Assembly: GCA_964389675.1 (NCBI GenBank)
Contig: CAYMEV010000009.1
Coordinates: 64,310 to 128,309, forward strand
Source: CAYMEV01 sp964389675 [NCBI: uncultured Candidatus Sumerlaeota bacterium]
GTDB lineage: Bacteria; CAYMEV01
DNA: 64,000 nucleotides
Direction: 5' to 3'
Shown: positions 35,916 through 45,394 of the stretch, in pieces
Numbering within the stretch: position 1 is the first letter of the stretch
Layout of the letters: each line of letters opens with the position of its first letter
The notes under the pieces: generated by a model
Told to the model about the DNA's origin: nothing
Seen by the model: only the letters and a program-made list of their open reading frames with translations
The model's database searches: none
Made by a program: the position numbers and the translations under genes

Positions 35916-37115
35916 TTATTCAGTTTCTTTTTCGACAATTCCTGGATCCGGGACATAAGAAGGCTTCATCACAGATAATGTAGAAAAACTGCCGTTCTTT
36001 ACAACCATGACAGATACGCTTTTCTGGGGTACCTTATTGCCTCTGCTGTAGCTTATGGAACCTGCAATTCCAGGAAAATCCTTTATCCTGGAAAGGCTTT
36101 CAGCAATCTTTATGGGATCATCACTTCCCGCAAGTTTTATTGCCTCAGCAACAAGATTCATGGTATCATATCCAAGGACTGCAAAAGCATTTTCAGGCGC
36201 ATTATTATATTTAGCACTGTACTTTTTAATAAATTCCTGCATATGTTCATCAGGGCTATTCAGGGAGATATGTGTGACAAAAACAACACCTTCAGCATGT
36301 TCTCCTGCTTCTTCAATAAGAAGAGGAGTATCAAATCCGTCTTCACCCAGGACAGGTACAGTTACTCCCCCCTTCCTGATCTGTCTGACTATTAATCCAA
36401 TATTTCCCGGCACAGCTCCTATATATACAGAATCAATTCTTCCGGACTTTTCACTCTCCTTAAGACGTTTTACAAGATCTGAATAATCAGTGGACCCCGT
36501 TTCAAAATAATCGCAGTATATAACTTCACCGCCGAAATGAGAAAATGCATCCTCAAAGTACCTGCTTACAATGATGCTGAAGTCTGAAGTATTATCAATC
36601 CAAAGAGCAGCTTTTTTTAGCCCCATCTCTTTAAAGGCCCACTCCGCCATTACAGCGGCCTGTACATTATCCCCGAAGCATGCCAGCCATGCGGCTGTTT
36701 TATCCGGAATAAGGGGGTCGGTCGCACCTGGAGTTATAAATGGTATATTATGCTTCAATGCAATCGATGCTGCTGTCAATACCCAGTTAGTATCGCTATA
36801 ACCGATAATAACGGATACTTTATCCTTTTCTATCAAATCAGTGACTGCCCGGGATACTAATGAGTCGTCTGCCCTGGTATCAATACATTTAACCATGACA
36901 GGCCTGCCAAGAATCCCGCCGGAACCGTTAATCTCATCTGCCGCAAGCTGTATGCCTTTCCAGGAGGGGCCGTCAATGGAGGCCCATGGCCCGGTCAGAT
37001 TCTGTACTACACCAATTATCACCGGTTTTTCACCGGCCAGGTTGCTGTGCATAAACATGAAGCTGACAGCAATCAATAGAAAAAATACTATTATTCTATC
37101 CGGGATTTGATTCAT
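35916..37115 (-). CDS. ABC transporter periplasmic binding protein, branched-chain amino acid type
   Basis: A 399-residue Leu/Ile/Val-binding-protein-like (type I periplasmic fold) protein. A signal peptide covers about the first 28 residues; the mature fold starts IIGVVQNLTGPWA and continues with GIQLAADEINGSGGILG and VLGYDTMNLVAEAIKLAG. It would capture an amino acid, urea or short amide for an ABC importer. No permease or ATPase genes are nearby, so it is an orphan or serves as a sensor. AGGAGG precedes the ATG. It follows a lipoprotein gene by 41 bases. Confidence 0.88.
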   Translation of the reverse strand: MNQIPDRIIVFFLLIAVSFMFMHSNLAGEKPVIIGVVQNLTGPWASIDGPSWKGIQLAADEINGSGGILGRPVMVKCIDTRADDSLVSRAVTDLIEKDKVSVIIGYSDTNWVLTAASIALKHNIPFITPGATDPLIPDKTAAWLACFGDNVQAAVMAEWAFKEMGLKKAALWIDNTSDFSIIVSRYFEDAFSHFGGEVIYCDYFETGSTDYSDLVKRLKESEKSGRIDSVYIGAVPGNIGLIVRQIRKGGVTVPVLGEDGFDTPLLIEEAGEHAEGVVFVTHISLNSPDEHMQEFIKKYSAKYNNAPENAFAVLGYDTMNLVAEAIKLAGSDDPIKIAESLSRIKDFPGIAGSISYSRGNKVPQKSVSVMVVKNGSFSTLSVMKPSYVPDPGIVEKETE

Positions 37116-37156
37116 TTTTAAAAGACCTCCTGAATTACTGTTTTATTAAAGATTTT

Positions 37157-37699
37157 TTACCTTTCAATTTCCCATGCCATAACCCCATTGTTCAGCTTAA
37201 CGCTCTGCATGGGAAATACCTGCTTGAGCATATCAAGGTAGGGATAATTCCCATCATAAGCAAACCAGCCATCGCTTGCATAATTATAGTGTATATAATC
37301 CCATACAGCTGTCCTGTCAAGGACCCATCCTTCCGGTGTTTTATATAAGAAGTCAGGGCCCAGGCTCCTGTCTTCAGGGTAATATACTATTGCAAGATCT
37401 GATAATATAAAAGTTTTTACAGGTTTGGAAAATTTTTTGGCTGTATCCCTGTACCTTTCTGAAATCTTAATAGAAGAGCCCCTTTTTCTCCATTCCATAT
37501 CAAAAATAGGCAGATCATAGCAATAAATGCCCTTTTCCATAAGCTTTAATTCAAGTCTTACAGTCTCCTCTGGTGTTGGCTGAGGTATATAGCATGCTTG
37601 AAGCTCCTTAATATCAGACTTGCCGGGTTTGCCTCCATAATCTCTTGAGCACATTGCAAAGCATACTGCAAGCATTGCTAATAGCATTATTTTTCTCAT
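37157..37699 (-). CDS. Putative lipoprotein, function unknown
   Basis: A 180-residue protein I do not recognise. The N-terminus MRKIMLLAMLAVCFAMC has Cys17 in a loose lipobox (FAMC), consistent with lipid attachment. The mature part is rich in aromatic residues (WVLDRTAVWDYIHYNYASDG, WFAYDGNYPYLDML) and looks like a compact ligand-binding or enzyme-inhibitor-like domain, but no family is evident. It lies upstream of the binding-protein gene on the same strand, so the two may act together. The gap 37700-37843 before etfA's stop contains only a weak six-pair hairpin at 37826-37840. Confidence 0.7.
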   Translation of the reverse strand: MRKIMLLAMLAVCFAMCSRDYGGKPGKSDIKELQACYIPQPTPEETVRLELKLMEKGIYCYDLPIFDMEWRKRGSSIKISERYRDTAKKFSKPVKTFILSDLAIVYYPEDRSLGPDFLYKTPEGWVLDRTAVWDYIHYNYASDGWFAYDGNYPYLDMLKQVFPMQSVKLNNGVMAWEIER

Positions 37700-37843
37700 A
37701 GCGCATCCTGCCTGAATGTATCTGATTTATTGACTATTATATCTCTTATATAAGTGTTTTCATCCTGCGCATCCCGGAAAACAGACAGCTTTCATGGGCT
37801 ATTTACTGCAGACTGGCAATACATGGATGATGCTATCATCTGA

Positions 37844-38824
37844 TCAGCATTTTGCCCTCTTCAGTTCTTCAACAAAAGCGGGGATAAACTCAAACAGGTC
37901 ATCCACTACTCCATAATCCGATATCTCGAATATGGGAGCTTCCGGATCCTTGTTTACAGCAATTATATACTTTGATGGATTCATGCCAACCTGATGCTGG
38001 ACAGCACCACTGATGCCAAGAGCTATATACAGGGTCGGTGCGACAATCTTCCCTGTCTGGCCGACCTGATTTGAAAATGGCGCCCATCCCTGATCTACGA
38101 CTACTCTCGATGCTCCCAGGCAGGCTCTTCCCTCAAACAGGTCAATAAGCTCTCCAACAGCTGATATCTTATCCTTATCCTGGATGCCCCTGCCCACTGA
38201 TATGACAATATCTGCATCTTTAACATCCATGCTTTTGCCAAATGAATCATCCTGTTCATCGATGCCTTCAAATATCCATGAAAGAGAAGGCATTAAAAGG
38301 TCGTACTCTATTACCTGGACACCCTTTCTATCTCCCTCTGGAGGAATTACTGAAAAGGACTTCTGCCTGAAGGATGCTGCGGCAGGAATGCCTTCTTCTA
38401 TATCAGCAACAATCTTATCACCATAGAAAGGTTTTTTTAGACATAATTGCCCGGTAAATGAAAGTCCCGTGCAATTTTCATAAAAACTGCATTTTTTTAT
38501 GAAAGCAATTGAAGGCATAATTATATTTGTCCAATCTGTAGCGGACCCGAAATAAAAGTCATAATCCTCATCCTTCATGAGGCTGATAAGCGTAGCTTTA
38601 TGATGTTCAATCTTATTGATGTCTTTAGGTTCTTTTGGAATATAAAGCCTTTCCAGGGAATAATTATTCAGCAGCTCTATCTGATCCTTGCTCAGGATAT
38701 CTGGAGAATACCCTGTAATGGAAGTATCATTACCAAAGGTCTCCCTTAGATGAGACAGTATTTCAAAAGCAGATTTCTTTATCCTGGAATCCGAGGTATC
38801 AATAAGCAAAAATATTTTTTTCAT
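37844..38824 (-). CDS. etfA: Electron transfer flavoprotein alpha subunit
   Basis: A 326-residue EtfA. The C-terminal FAD domain carries VDQGWAPFSNQVGQTGK, APTLYIALGISGAVQHQVGM and IIAVNKDPEAPIFEISDYGVV, all diagnostic. There is no extra ferredoxin domain. With EtfB it moves electrons between a flavin dehydrogenase and another acceptor. I take the ATG at 38824, as a GTG three bases upstream is squeezed against the GGAG site. It is the last gene of nuoE-nuoF-fusion-etfB-etfA; the neighbours suggest an NADH-linked Etf rather than a classic quinone-linked one. Confidence 0.94.
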   Translation of the reverse strand: MKKIFLLIDTSDSRIKKSAFEILSHLRETFGNDTSITGYSPDILSKDQIELLNNYSLERLYIPKEPKDINKIEHHKATLISLMKDEDYDFYFGSATDWTNIIMPSIAFIKKCSFYENCTGLSFTGQLCLKKPFYGDKIVADIEEGIPAAASFRQKSFSVIPPEGDRKGVQVIEYDLLMPSLSWIFEGIDEQDDSFGKSMDVKDADIVISVGRGIQDKDKISAVGELIDLFEGRACLGASRVVVDQGWAPFSNQVGQTGKIVAPTLYIALGISGAVQHQVGMNPSKYIIAVNKDPEAPIFEISDYGVVDDLFEFIPAFVEELKRAKC

Positions 38825-38836
38825 CACCCTTCTCCT

Positions 38837-39604
38837 CTATAAAACCTTAATTTCTTCGGATATAATCTCTGCCAGCCTCTTTACTATTTCCGGCCTTTCC
38901 CCTTTAAGAACCTCTGATTTTCTTCTGATTACAGGTACCGTAAGGTTCTGCACTTTTACCAATGAGCCTTTAATAATCTCCGGGTCAATACTGACAGTAT
39001 TAATCTCCTTTTTCTTGGCTTTCATGATATTTTTTAATGAAGGATACCTGGGTTCATTCAATCCTTTTTCGCAGCAGATTATTATTGGCGGTTCGCCTTT
39101 TTTTACAATCTTCCTGTTATCAATAATAGCTTTCATTTCGACACTGTTTTCATCAGGAAAATATTCAAAAGCCACTACAGACGGCATTATTTTGTAATTT
39201 AACAAATCTGCAAGATAAAAGGGAAGAGAAGAGATATCATAATCAATACTCTTTTTGCCTGTGAAAATGAATCCATATCCCTTGTCCTTGAGTTCATCCG
39301 AAAGTATTTTGGCTGATTTGTCTTCTGAAATGTTGTACCAGCTGTCAAGTGAAAGCCTGAAGGCTTCATCTGCTCCAACGCTCAGAGCCCATTTCAGCTG
39401 TTTATCCGCAGTCTCCGGCCCTATACAGTAGATATCCACTGAGGAGTCTTGCAGCTTTTCCCTCAGCTTCAGAGCTTCCTCTACTGCATATTCATCATAA
39501 GGATTGACGATAAAATCAATTTCACTTCTGTTAATATCCTTATTAAGGATTCTCAGTTTTGCTTCAGTATCTGGAACACTCCTGATTATTGCAGCAATTT
39601 TCAT
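38837..39604 (-). CDS. etfB: Electron transfer flavoprotein beta subunit
   Basis: A 255-residue EtfB. It opens with IAAIIRSVPDT and has the family segment FIVNPYDEYAVEEALKLRE, followed by SVGADEAFRL. EtfB binds AMP in classic Etfs and FAD in bifurcating ones; I cannot tell which from motifs alone. AAGGAGG precedes the ATG. Ten and 15 bases separate it from etfA and the large redox protein, so they form one operon. Confidence 0.94.
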   Translation of the reverse strand: MKIAAIIRSVPDTEAKLRILNKDINRSEIDFIVNPYDEYAVEEALKLREKLQDSSVDIYCIGPETADKQLKWALSVGADEAFRLSLDSWYNISEDKSAKILSDELKDKGYGFIFTGKKSIDYDISSLPFYLADLLNYKIMPSVVAFEYFPDENSVEMKAIIDNRKIVKKGEPPIIICCEKGLNEPRYPSLKNIMKAKKKEINTVSIDPEIIKGSLVKVQNLTVPVIRRKSEVLKGERPEIVKRLAEIISEEIKVL

Positions 39605-39619
39605 AAATTTCCTCCTTAA

Positions 39620-42600
39620 CTATCCGAGTCTGTATTTCTTTATAAAGTCATTAAGTTTAAATGCCAGGGTATTTGTATTATAGATATCCCTTTTTAATAT
39701 TCTTCTGCTGGATTCCTGTTTTGCTGAATCCCTCTTTTCAGGAAAATGCTTTTTCAGCTCGCTATAAAGAAGTTCGAGCATTTCTGTCCTTAATAGAGAT
39801 GGCCTTGCAAAAGGCACAGCTTTTAATTCCATATCCTTTCCGTCAAAAAGCCTGAATGTCCCCTTATTATTATAAAATGGAGGAAGCTGTAAAAAGGGAT
39901 CATCTGTACCTGGTTCAAACTCATCAATAAAAAACCTGTTTTCAATATTCCTTGCAGCATTATTCACCCTTTCATCAAGGAAAGGATTTTCTCCATAGAA
40001 TATTCCGGAGGTAATATCGAGGCCTATGTCTGAATTAAAACCCTCTTCATATAATCCCCTCAGGTTTATTGCATCAGAGAAAATATGAATATGAATCTCC
40101 TTTGAATTTCTCAGATTTCTTTTAAGAATTGCACAAAGGACTATTGTTTTCAATGAACATGCATTTAAGGCAATAGATATTTTATCATGCCTTCCTATTC
40201 TTTTCAGGATTTCATCTTTGTCCTTCTGAAGTGCATTATAGCCCTGGCAGGATTCAATCTCAGTGATAAATCCGTAAAAATCATCCTTCTTAAGCTTATC
40301 ATCAGATATTAGATCCCGAACAACAGCTAAGAGAAGAGCCTCCAAATTTTCTTCCGTTCCGGCATCCAATGAACTGAGCCCGATATTCCATATCTTCTCT
40401 GCATCTCCATAAAGGGCGATTATATCCTTATTTGATTTCTTAAGGTTCCTCAAAAGAACATCCATAACCAGGTTGCCATCTTTCCTGTTTGGATTTGTCG
40501 CTATTATAAGGTCTGAACTGGCTAAAACATCAGGAGATTCTGACATTCTTATAATTTCTTCAGGCATATAGGCACTCATTATCCCGGTATACTTTACTGA
40601 AAGAAGCTCCGAGATGGCTTTTAATATCCTTGCTTCCTCGTTTGTAGCAAATGGAGAAATATATATACCGGCAGATTTTCCATTAATCTTTCTTAATTTT
40701 TCCGCAAAATCAAAGATATTCTTTTTCTGTTTCTCCAATGAACCACTGCTGATATGATCATTTCCCATCCTGGTCAGCCCGAACCTTCCCTTTGCGCAGA
40801 GGCTGAAGGGTGTCAGGCTGTCATTGCCGGCTTTAACGCTTACAGGGATGCCAGCTTTGGAAAGATATGATATACTGCATAAATTAGAACACAATATACA
40901 GGTGCTTTCATCTTCATCAAAGACAAAAGGCCCGGGAAGCCTTATGGGATATGCCTCTGTAAGAGCCCCTACAGGACATATATCAACACATTCTCCGCAG
41001 CTGATACAATCAGATTCGAGAAGGGGCCTGTCAAGCACAGGCTGTATTTCAGCATTAAATCCCCTTTTTGTAAAGCTTATTGCCCATACCCCCCTGATCT
41101 CATCACATGCTCTGACACACTTGCCGCAAAGAATACATTTGTTCAGTTCATAGTTTATGAAGGGGTGAATGCTTTTCACAGGCTGGTCACGGTATTCAAC
41201 CTTATTCTTATAATGGGATATATCAATTCCATACTTGCCGGCATATTTTTTCAGGTCGCAGTCAAATACTGCAAGACATCCGCAGCTCAGGCACCTTCCA
41301 GTTTCATTATATACATCCTCAGGGCTTAAGCCAAGCTCGACCTCATCAAATGTCAAGTTCCTTTCATCCAGGGAAAGTTCTGGCATCTTCACCCTTTTTG
41401 TATCATTTTTGATATCAGCCGGTATGTATGTCTTATCGGATAAATTCTTCCTTAATGAATAAAACCTGTTTTCATCTTCAATAAAGCTTCTGCCTGTAAG
41501 ATAATTCATAATGCCGTTTGCAGCCTTTCTTCCTTCTGCAATGGCACTGATTGCAATCCATGGACCCGTTGCTATGTCCCCGCCTGCAAATATTCCCGGA
41601 ATATTGGTCTGTTTTGTATTCTCATCAACTTTGATAGTATTCCATCTTGTGTAGTCAAGCTTCTCTTCAACTGGATCTTCTTCCTTCTGCTTTGCCAGGC
41701 TTATAAAGGCTGTATCTGTCTGCTGGCCTATGGCAGCAATAACAGCATCACATTCTACAAGGTGATCGCTGCCTGAAATTGGGACTGGCCTTCTCCTTCC
41801 TGATGCATCAGGCTCTCCAAGCTCCATCCTAATGCAGTTGAGCCCTGTCAGGGATCCATTTTCATCAGTTTCTGCAGATAAAGGAGCTGATAGAAAATGC
41901 ATTTCAACACCTTCCTTTTCAGCTTCTTCTATTTCAACATCATTTGCTGGCATTTCTTTTCTTGTTCTTCTGTAAAGCAGGATAACCCTTTCAGCTCCTA
42001 ACCTTAGCGCAGTCCTTGAGCAGTCGATTGCTGTATTTCCGCCTCCAATAATCATTATATTTCTGCCTTTTATATTATAACATCCTTTCTCAAAATCTCT
42101 TAAAAAGGATATACCCTCAATGATATCAGGATGGTCCTCACCCTTCATCCTCATCGAAGTGCTTTTATGAGACCCGATTCCAATAAATACGGCATCAAAA
42201 TCCTGTTGGAGGCTTCTGAGTGTAAAATCCCTGCCCCATTCACTATTTGTATGGATTTTGACGCCCATATCAGTAATGAAGGATATCTCTTTTGCAAGAA
42301 TATCCCTCGGAAGCCTGTAGGCTGGAATTCCCCATCTAAGCATGCCCCCCGGTTCCGGCAGTTTTTCAAAAATCTCGCATTCAAAACCGTGAATGCTTAG
42401 ATAATATGCTGCAGAAAGCCCTGCAGGCCCGGCACCTATAATAGCTGCTTTTTTCCCGTTAGGTTTTTCCTTATCTTTGATTTTCCGGTATTTAGACATC
42501 ATGTCGATATCAGCGCAATACCTTTTAAGAAAGTCTATAGCCATACCTTCATCAACATCATTGCGCCTGCAGGCAAGCTCGCACGGCCTGGTACAAACCC

Positions 42601-43036
42601 TTCCGCATACAAGGGGAAGGGGGTTTGTCTCTTTGATAAGTTCTATGGCCTCTTCAAATTTTCCCATTGAGGCCAGTGCAATATATCCCTGGATATCAAC
42701 CCCGGCCGGACATTCCTGAGTACAGGGTGCAATGCAGTCCGCATAATGGTTTGAAAGAATCAGTTCAAGGGCTGTTCTCCTGGCTTCGATAACCTTCTCA
42801 GTATTGGTCCTGATCACCATATTATCTGCTGCTGGGGTTGAACAGGATGGCTTTAATGTCCTGAATCCCTCAATCTCTACAACGCACAAAAAACAGCTTC
42901 CATAGGGTTTTAACCTGTTATCATGACAGAGAGTGGGGATATCATCTATATTATTTTCCCTGATAACATCCAGTACAGTCTTGCCAGCATCTGCAGTATA
43001 TTCTTTACCATTAATATTAAGATTCAGAAATTTCAT
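39620..43036 (-). CDS. Multidomain NuoG/GltD-type iron-sulfur flavoprotein
   Basis: A 1138-residue fusion. In order it has a 2Fe-2S ferredoxin domain (Cys37, 48, 51, 65) and a GltD-type double 4Fe-4S domain (Cys101, 105, 109, 144, 148, 152, 156). A GltD-like FAD/NAD(P) reductase follows (GAGPAG at 201, then IIGGGNTAID, then GIFAGGDIATGP). Next come an 8-Fe ferredoxin stretch (CILCGKCVRAC and CISCGECVDIC, about residues 640-700), a 4Fe-4S module typical of Mo/W oxidoreductases (CILCSNLC), and a degenerate NuoG-like region to the end. Its place between nuoF and etfB suggests it wires NADH dehydrogenase, ferredoxin or NADPH, and Etf together. GAGGGGG precedes the ATG. Confidence 0.92.
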   Translation of the reverse strand: MKFLNLNINGKEYTADAGKTVLDVIRENNIDDIPTLCHDNRLKPYGSCFLCVVEIEGFRTLKPSCSTPAADNMVIRTNTEKVIEARRTALELILSNHYADCIAPCTQECPAGVDIQGYIALASMGKFEEAIELIKETNPLPLVCGRVCTRPCELACRRNDVDEGMAIDFLKRYCADIDMMSKYRKIKDKEKPNGKKAAIIGAGPAGLSAAYYLSIHGFECEIFEKLPEPGGMLRWGIPAYRLPRDILAKEISFITDMGVKIHTNSEWGRDFTLRSLQQDFDAVFIGIGSHKSTSMRMKGEDHPDIIEGISFLRDFEKGCYNIKGRNIMIIGGGNTAIDCSRTALRLGAERVILLYRRTRKEMPANDVEIEEAEKEGVEMHFLSAPLSAETDENGSLTGLNCIRMELGEPDASGRRRPVPISGSDHLVECDAVIAAIGQQTDTAFISLAKQKEEDPVEEKLDYTRWNTIKVDENTKQTNIPGIFAGGDIATGPWIAISAIAEGRKAANGIMNYLTGRSFIEDENRFYSLRKNLSDKTYIPADIKNDTKRVKMPELSLDERNLTFDEVELGLSPEDVYNETGRCLSCGCLAVFDCDLKKYAGKYGIDISHYKNKVEYRDQPVKSIHPFINYELNKCILCGKCVRACDEIRGVWAISFTKRGFNAEIQPVLDRPLLESDCISCGECVDICPVGALTEAYPIRLPGPFVFDEDESTCILCSNLCSISYLSKAGIPVSVKAGNDSLTPFSLCAKGRFGLTRMGNDHISSGSLEKQKKNIFDFAEKLRKINGKSAGIYISPFATNEEARILKAISELLSVKYTGIMSAYMPEEIIRMSESPDVLASSDLIIATNPNRKDGNLVMDVLLRNLKKSNKDIIALYGDAEKIWNIGLSSLDAGTEENLEALLLAVVRDLISDDKLKKDDFYGFITEIESCQGYNALQKDKDEILKRIGRHDKISIALNACSLKTIVLCAILKRNLRNSKEIHIHIFSDAINLRGLYEEGFNSDIGLDITSGIFYGENPFLDERVNNAARNIENRFFIDEFEPGTDDPFLQLPPFYNNKGTFRLFDGKDMELKAVPFARPSLLRTEMLELLYSELKKHFPEKRDSAKQESSRRILKRDIYNTNTLAFKLNDFIKKYRLG

Positions 43037-43050
43037 AACTATTACCCCCT

Positions 43051-44814
43051 CTATTCCTTAGTGATTGCTGAAAATTTACAGCTATCCAGGCATTTGCCGC
43101 ATTTAATGCACAATGACTGATCAATCTCATGAACTTTTTTGGGTTCGCCCCGAATAGCCGAAACAGGGCATACCTTGGAGCAAAGGGTACAGCCGATACA
43201 TTTTTCCGGATCAATTTCAAATTTTATAAGGCTTTTGCAGGATCTTGCCGGGCACTTTTTATTGAAAATATGCTCTTCATATTCTTCCCTGAAATATTTG
43301 ATTGTAGTAAGCACAGGGTTTGGAGCAGTCTGCCCCAGACCGCAAAGGCTGTTATCCTTTATCTGGGCAGCAAGTTTCTGAAGGAGTTCAATATCACCCT
43401 CTTCTCCTCTGCCTTCTATTATCCTCTGCAAAATCTCCTCCATTCTCTTTGTACCAATCCTGCAGAAAGTACATTTGCCACAGCTCTCTTTCTGTGTAAA
43501 ATCCAGGAAATATTTTGCCACGGCAACCATACATGTATCCTCATCCATTACTATCAGCCCGCCGGAACCCATAATTGCCCCAGTAGCTGTTATTGATTCA
43601 TAATCAATCTTTGTATCACCCATCCTTGCCGGAATACAGCCTCCGGAAGGCCCTCCCATCTGAACTGCCTTGAATTTCTTATCTCCAACTATACCGTCGC
43701 ATATATCATATACTATCTCATTTATTGTAATTCCCATCGGCACTTCAACCAGCCCGCTTCTCTTTATCTTGCCGGCCATTGCAAATACCTTAGTCCCCTT
43801 GCTTTTTTCTGTCCCGTATTTTGAATATTCTTTTGCACCATTTAATATAATCCAGGGGATATTGGCAAATGTCTCAACATTATTAATGTTTGTGGGCTTT
43901 CCCCACAGGCCTTTTTCTGCAGGAAAAGGAGGCCTTAATACAGGCATGCCCCTTTTTCCCTCCACTGATGCTATCAGTGCGGTTTCCTCACCGCAGACAA
44001 ATGCCCCTGCTCCCTCCTTTATATGTATATCGAAGCTGAAATTGCTTCCAAGTATATTTTCACCAAGAAAACCTCTCTCTTCTGAGTCCTTTATTGCCTT
44101 TTTAAGCCTGGCGACAGCTTTGGGATATTCAGCCCTGATATATATATAGCCTTCATCAGCACCAATTGCATAGGCACAGATTGTCATACCCTCGAGAATG
44201 CTGTGCGGGTCCCCCTCCAGTGTGCTTCTGTCCATGAAAGCACCAGGATCGCCTTCATCAGCATTACATATAACATATTTTTTATCTCCCCTGTTCTTCC
44301 TGGCAAAGCTCCACTTAAGCCCGGTAGGGAATCCTCCACCTCCCCTTCCCCTGAGGCCTGATTCCTTGATCTCATTAATGACATCATCATATGACATGCT
44401 GCCTAATACCTTTTTCAACGCCTGATAGCCTTTATCATGAATATATTCATCAATTGATTCAGGGTCTATAACGCCTGACCTTCTCAGGACAATCTTTACC
44501 TGCTTTTTAAAAAAGCTGTCATGACTGGTTTCCATTCTATCAGAATGCACAATAAACTCTGTGACAGGAACATTATCAACCAGGTGGCTCTGAATAATTT
44601 TGTCCAGTTTTTTTTCGTCAAGATTACCGTATATATAGTCTCCCTGATCATCAATAATCTCGACTAATGGCTCATTATAGCACATGCCTATACAGCCGGT
44701 ATGCATCAGATCAATCTTACCTTCCTTTATCAACGGGTGCATTGACAGTTTTTCGTATAATACGCCTGCCCCTGCAGATACTCCGCAGCTTGACAAACCA
44801 ACTTTAATTTTCAT
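43051..44814 (-). CDS. nuoF: NADH dehydrogenase subunit NuoF/HydB-like with extra iron-sulfur domains
   Basis: A 587-residue NADH-oxidising subunit. A thioredoxin-like 2Fe-2S domain comes first, then the NADH/FMN core (GLRGRGGGGFPTGLKW, NADEGDPGAFMDR), then the 4Fe-4S N3 site (ESCGKCTFCRIG). It ends with two 4Fe-4S clusters (CIGCTLCSKVCP and CIKCGKCLDSC). This layout is that of HydB/HndC, the NADH subunit of soluble electron-bifurcating hydrogenases and formate dehydrogenases. I choose the ATG at 44814; a GTG at 44823 overlaps the likely ribosome binding site. The start overlaps the nuoE end. Confidence 0.93.
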   Translation of the reverse strand: MKIKVGLSSCGVSAGAGVLYEKLSMHPLIKEGKIDLMHTGCIGMCYNEPLVEIIDDQGDYIYGNLDEKKLDKIIQSHLVDNVPVTEFIVHSDRMETSHDSFFKKQVKIVLRRSGVIDPESIDEYIHDKGYQALKKVLGSMSYDDVINEIKESGLRGRGGGGFPTGLKWSFARKNRGDKKYVICNADEGDPGAFMDRSTLEGDPHSILEGMTICAYAIGADEGYIYIRAEYPKAVARLKKAIKDSEERGFLGENILGSNFSFDIHIKEGAGAFVCGEETALIASVEGKRGMPVLRPPFPAEKGLWGKPTNINNVETFANIPWIILNGAKEYSKYGTEKSKGTKVFAMAGKIKRSGLVEVPMGITINEIVYDICDGIVGDKKFKAVQMGGPSGGCIPARMGDTKIDYESITATGAIMGSGGLIVMDEDTCMVAVAKYFLDFTQKESCGKCTFCRIGTKRMEEILQRIIEGRGEEGDIELLQKLAAQIKDNSLCGLGQTAPNPVLTTIKYFREEYEEHIFNKKCPARSCKSLIKFEIDPEKCIGCTLCSKVCPVSAIRGEPKKVHEIDQSLCIKCGKCLDSCKFSAITKE

Positions 44815-45310
44815 TTTTATCACCTGCCTCTTTTTCTTCCTGCTTATAATAGCTGTCTATTATCTTTTTCAGCTGCTTTGGGGTAAGCCTGCCGTAGGTC
44901 CTGTCATTTATCATGATCACAGGTGCAAGTGAGCAACACCCCAGACATGCTACAGTAAGAAGAGTGAACATTCCATCCTCAGTTGTCTGGCCGTCTTTGA
45001 TATTCAGTATGCTTACCAGTTCATCGTAAATCTGCTCTGAATTGTTAATATGGCAGGCTGTCCCGTCGCAGAGCCTGATCACGTTTCTGCCAAGTGGGAT
45101 AAGCCTGAACTGGCTGTAGAAAGTTATCACTCCATATATGTGGCTTCTGGATACCTTAGTCCAGAGAGATATCTCGTCAATAGCCTTTTCAGGTATATAC
45201 GAGAATTTTTCCTGAATATACTGTAGAAGAGGGATGACTGACCGTGGACTGCCTTCAAAACCTGCTTTCTGCACATAATCAGCTATATTTGCCGATATTT
45301 CCTGTTCCAT
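44804..45310 (-). CDS. nuoE: NADH dehydrogenase subunit NuoE/HydC-like
   Basis: A 168-residue 24-kDa-type subunit. A helical N-terminal part leads to a thioredoxin-like fold binding one 2Fe-2S cluster through Cys81, Cys86 (CDGTAC), Cys122 and Cys126 (CLGCC). SRSHIYGVITFYSQF is a family hallmark. It works with NuoF to pass electrons from NADH. It is the first gene of the five-gene redox operon, with AGGAGG before the ATG and a promoter about 60 bases upstream. Confidence 0.94.
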   Translation of the reverse strand: MEQEISANIADYVQKAGFEGSPRSVIPLLQYIQEKFSYIPEKAIDEISLWTKVSRSHIYGVITFYSQFRLIPLGRNVIRLCDGTACHINNSEQIYDELVSILNIKDGQTTEDGMFTLLTVACLGCCSLAPVIMINDRTYGRLTPKQLKKIIDSYYKQEEKEAGDKNEN

Positions 45311-45366
45311 AGCATAAAACCTCCTGCAAAATTTAGCAAAGCCTTTGTCTGACTAGGTTATAGAAT

Positions 45367-45394
45367 TTTATAACATTTTTTTGATATATTTCAA
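45367..45394 (-). promoter_or_regulatory. Putative promoter of the nuoEF-fusion-etfBA operon
   Basis: On the minus strand TTGAAA (45394-45389, overlapping the holA stop) and TATAAA (45372-45367) are 16 bases apart, giving a leader of about 50 bases. A six-pair AT hairpin, GTTATA/TATAAC, overlaps the -10 region. Confidence 0.5.

Noticed and set aside
39620-43036. Formate dehydrogenase catalytic subunit
   Set aside because: The Mo-type 4Fe-4S module is present, but the following region is degenerate and short, with no Sec or Cys active-site motif; it is closer to NuoG.
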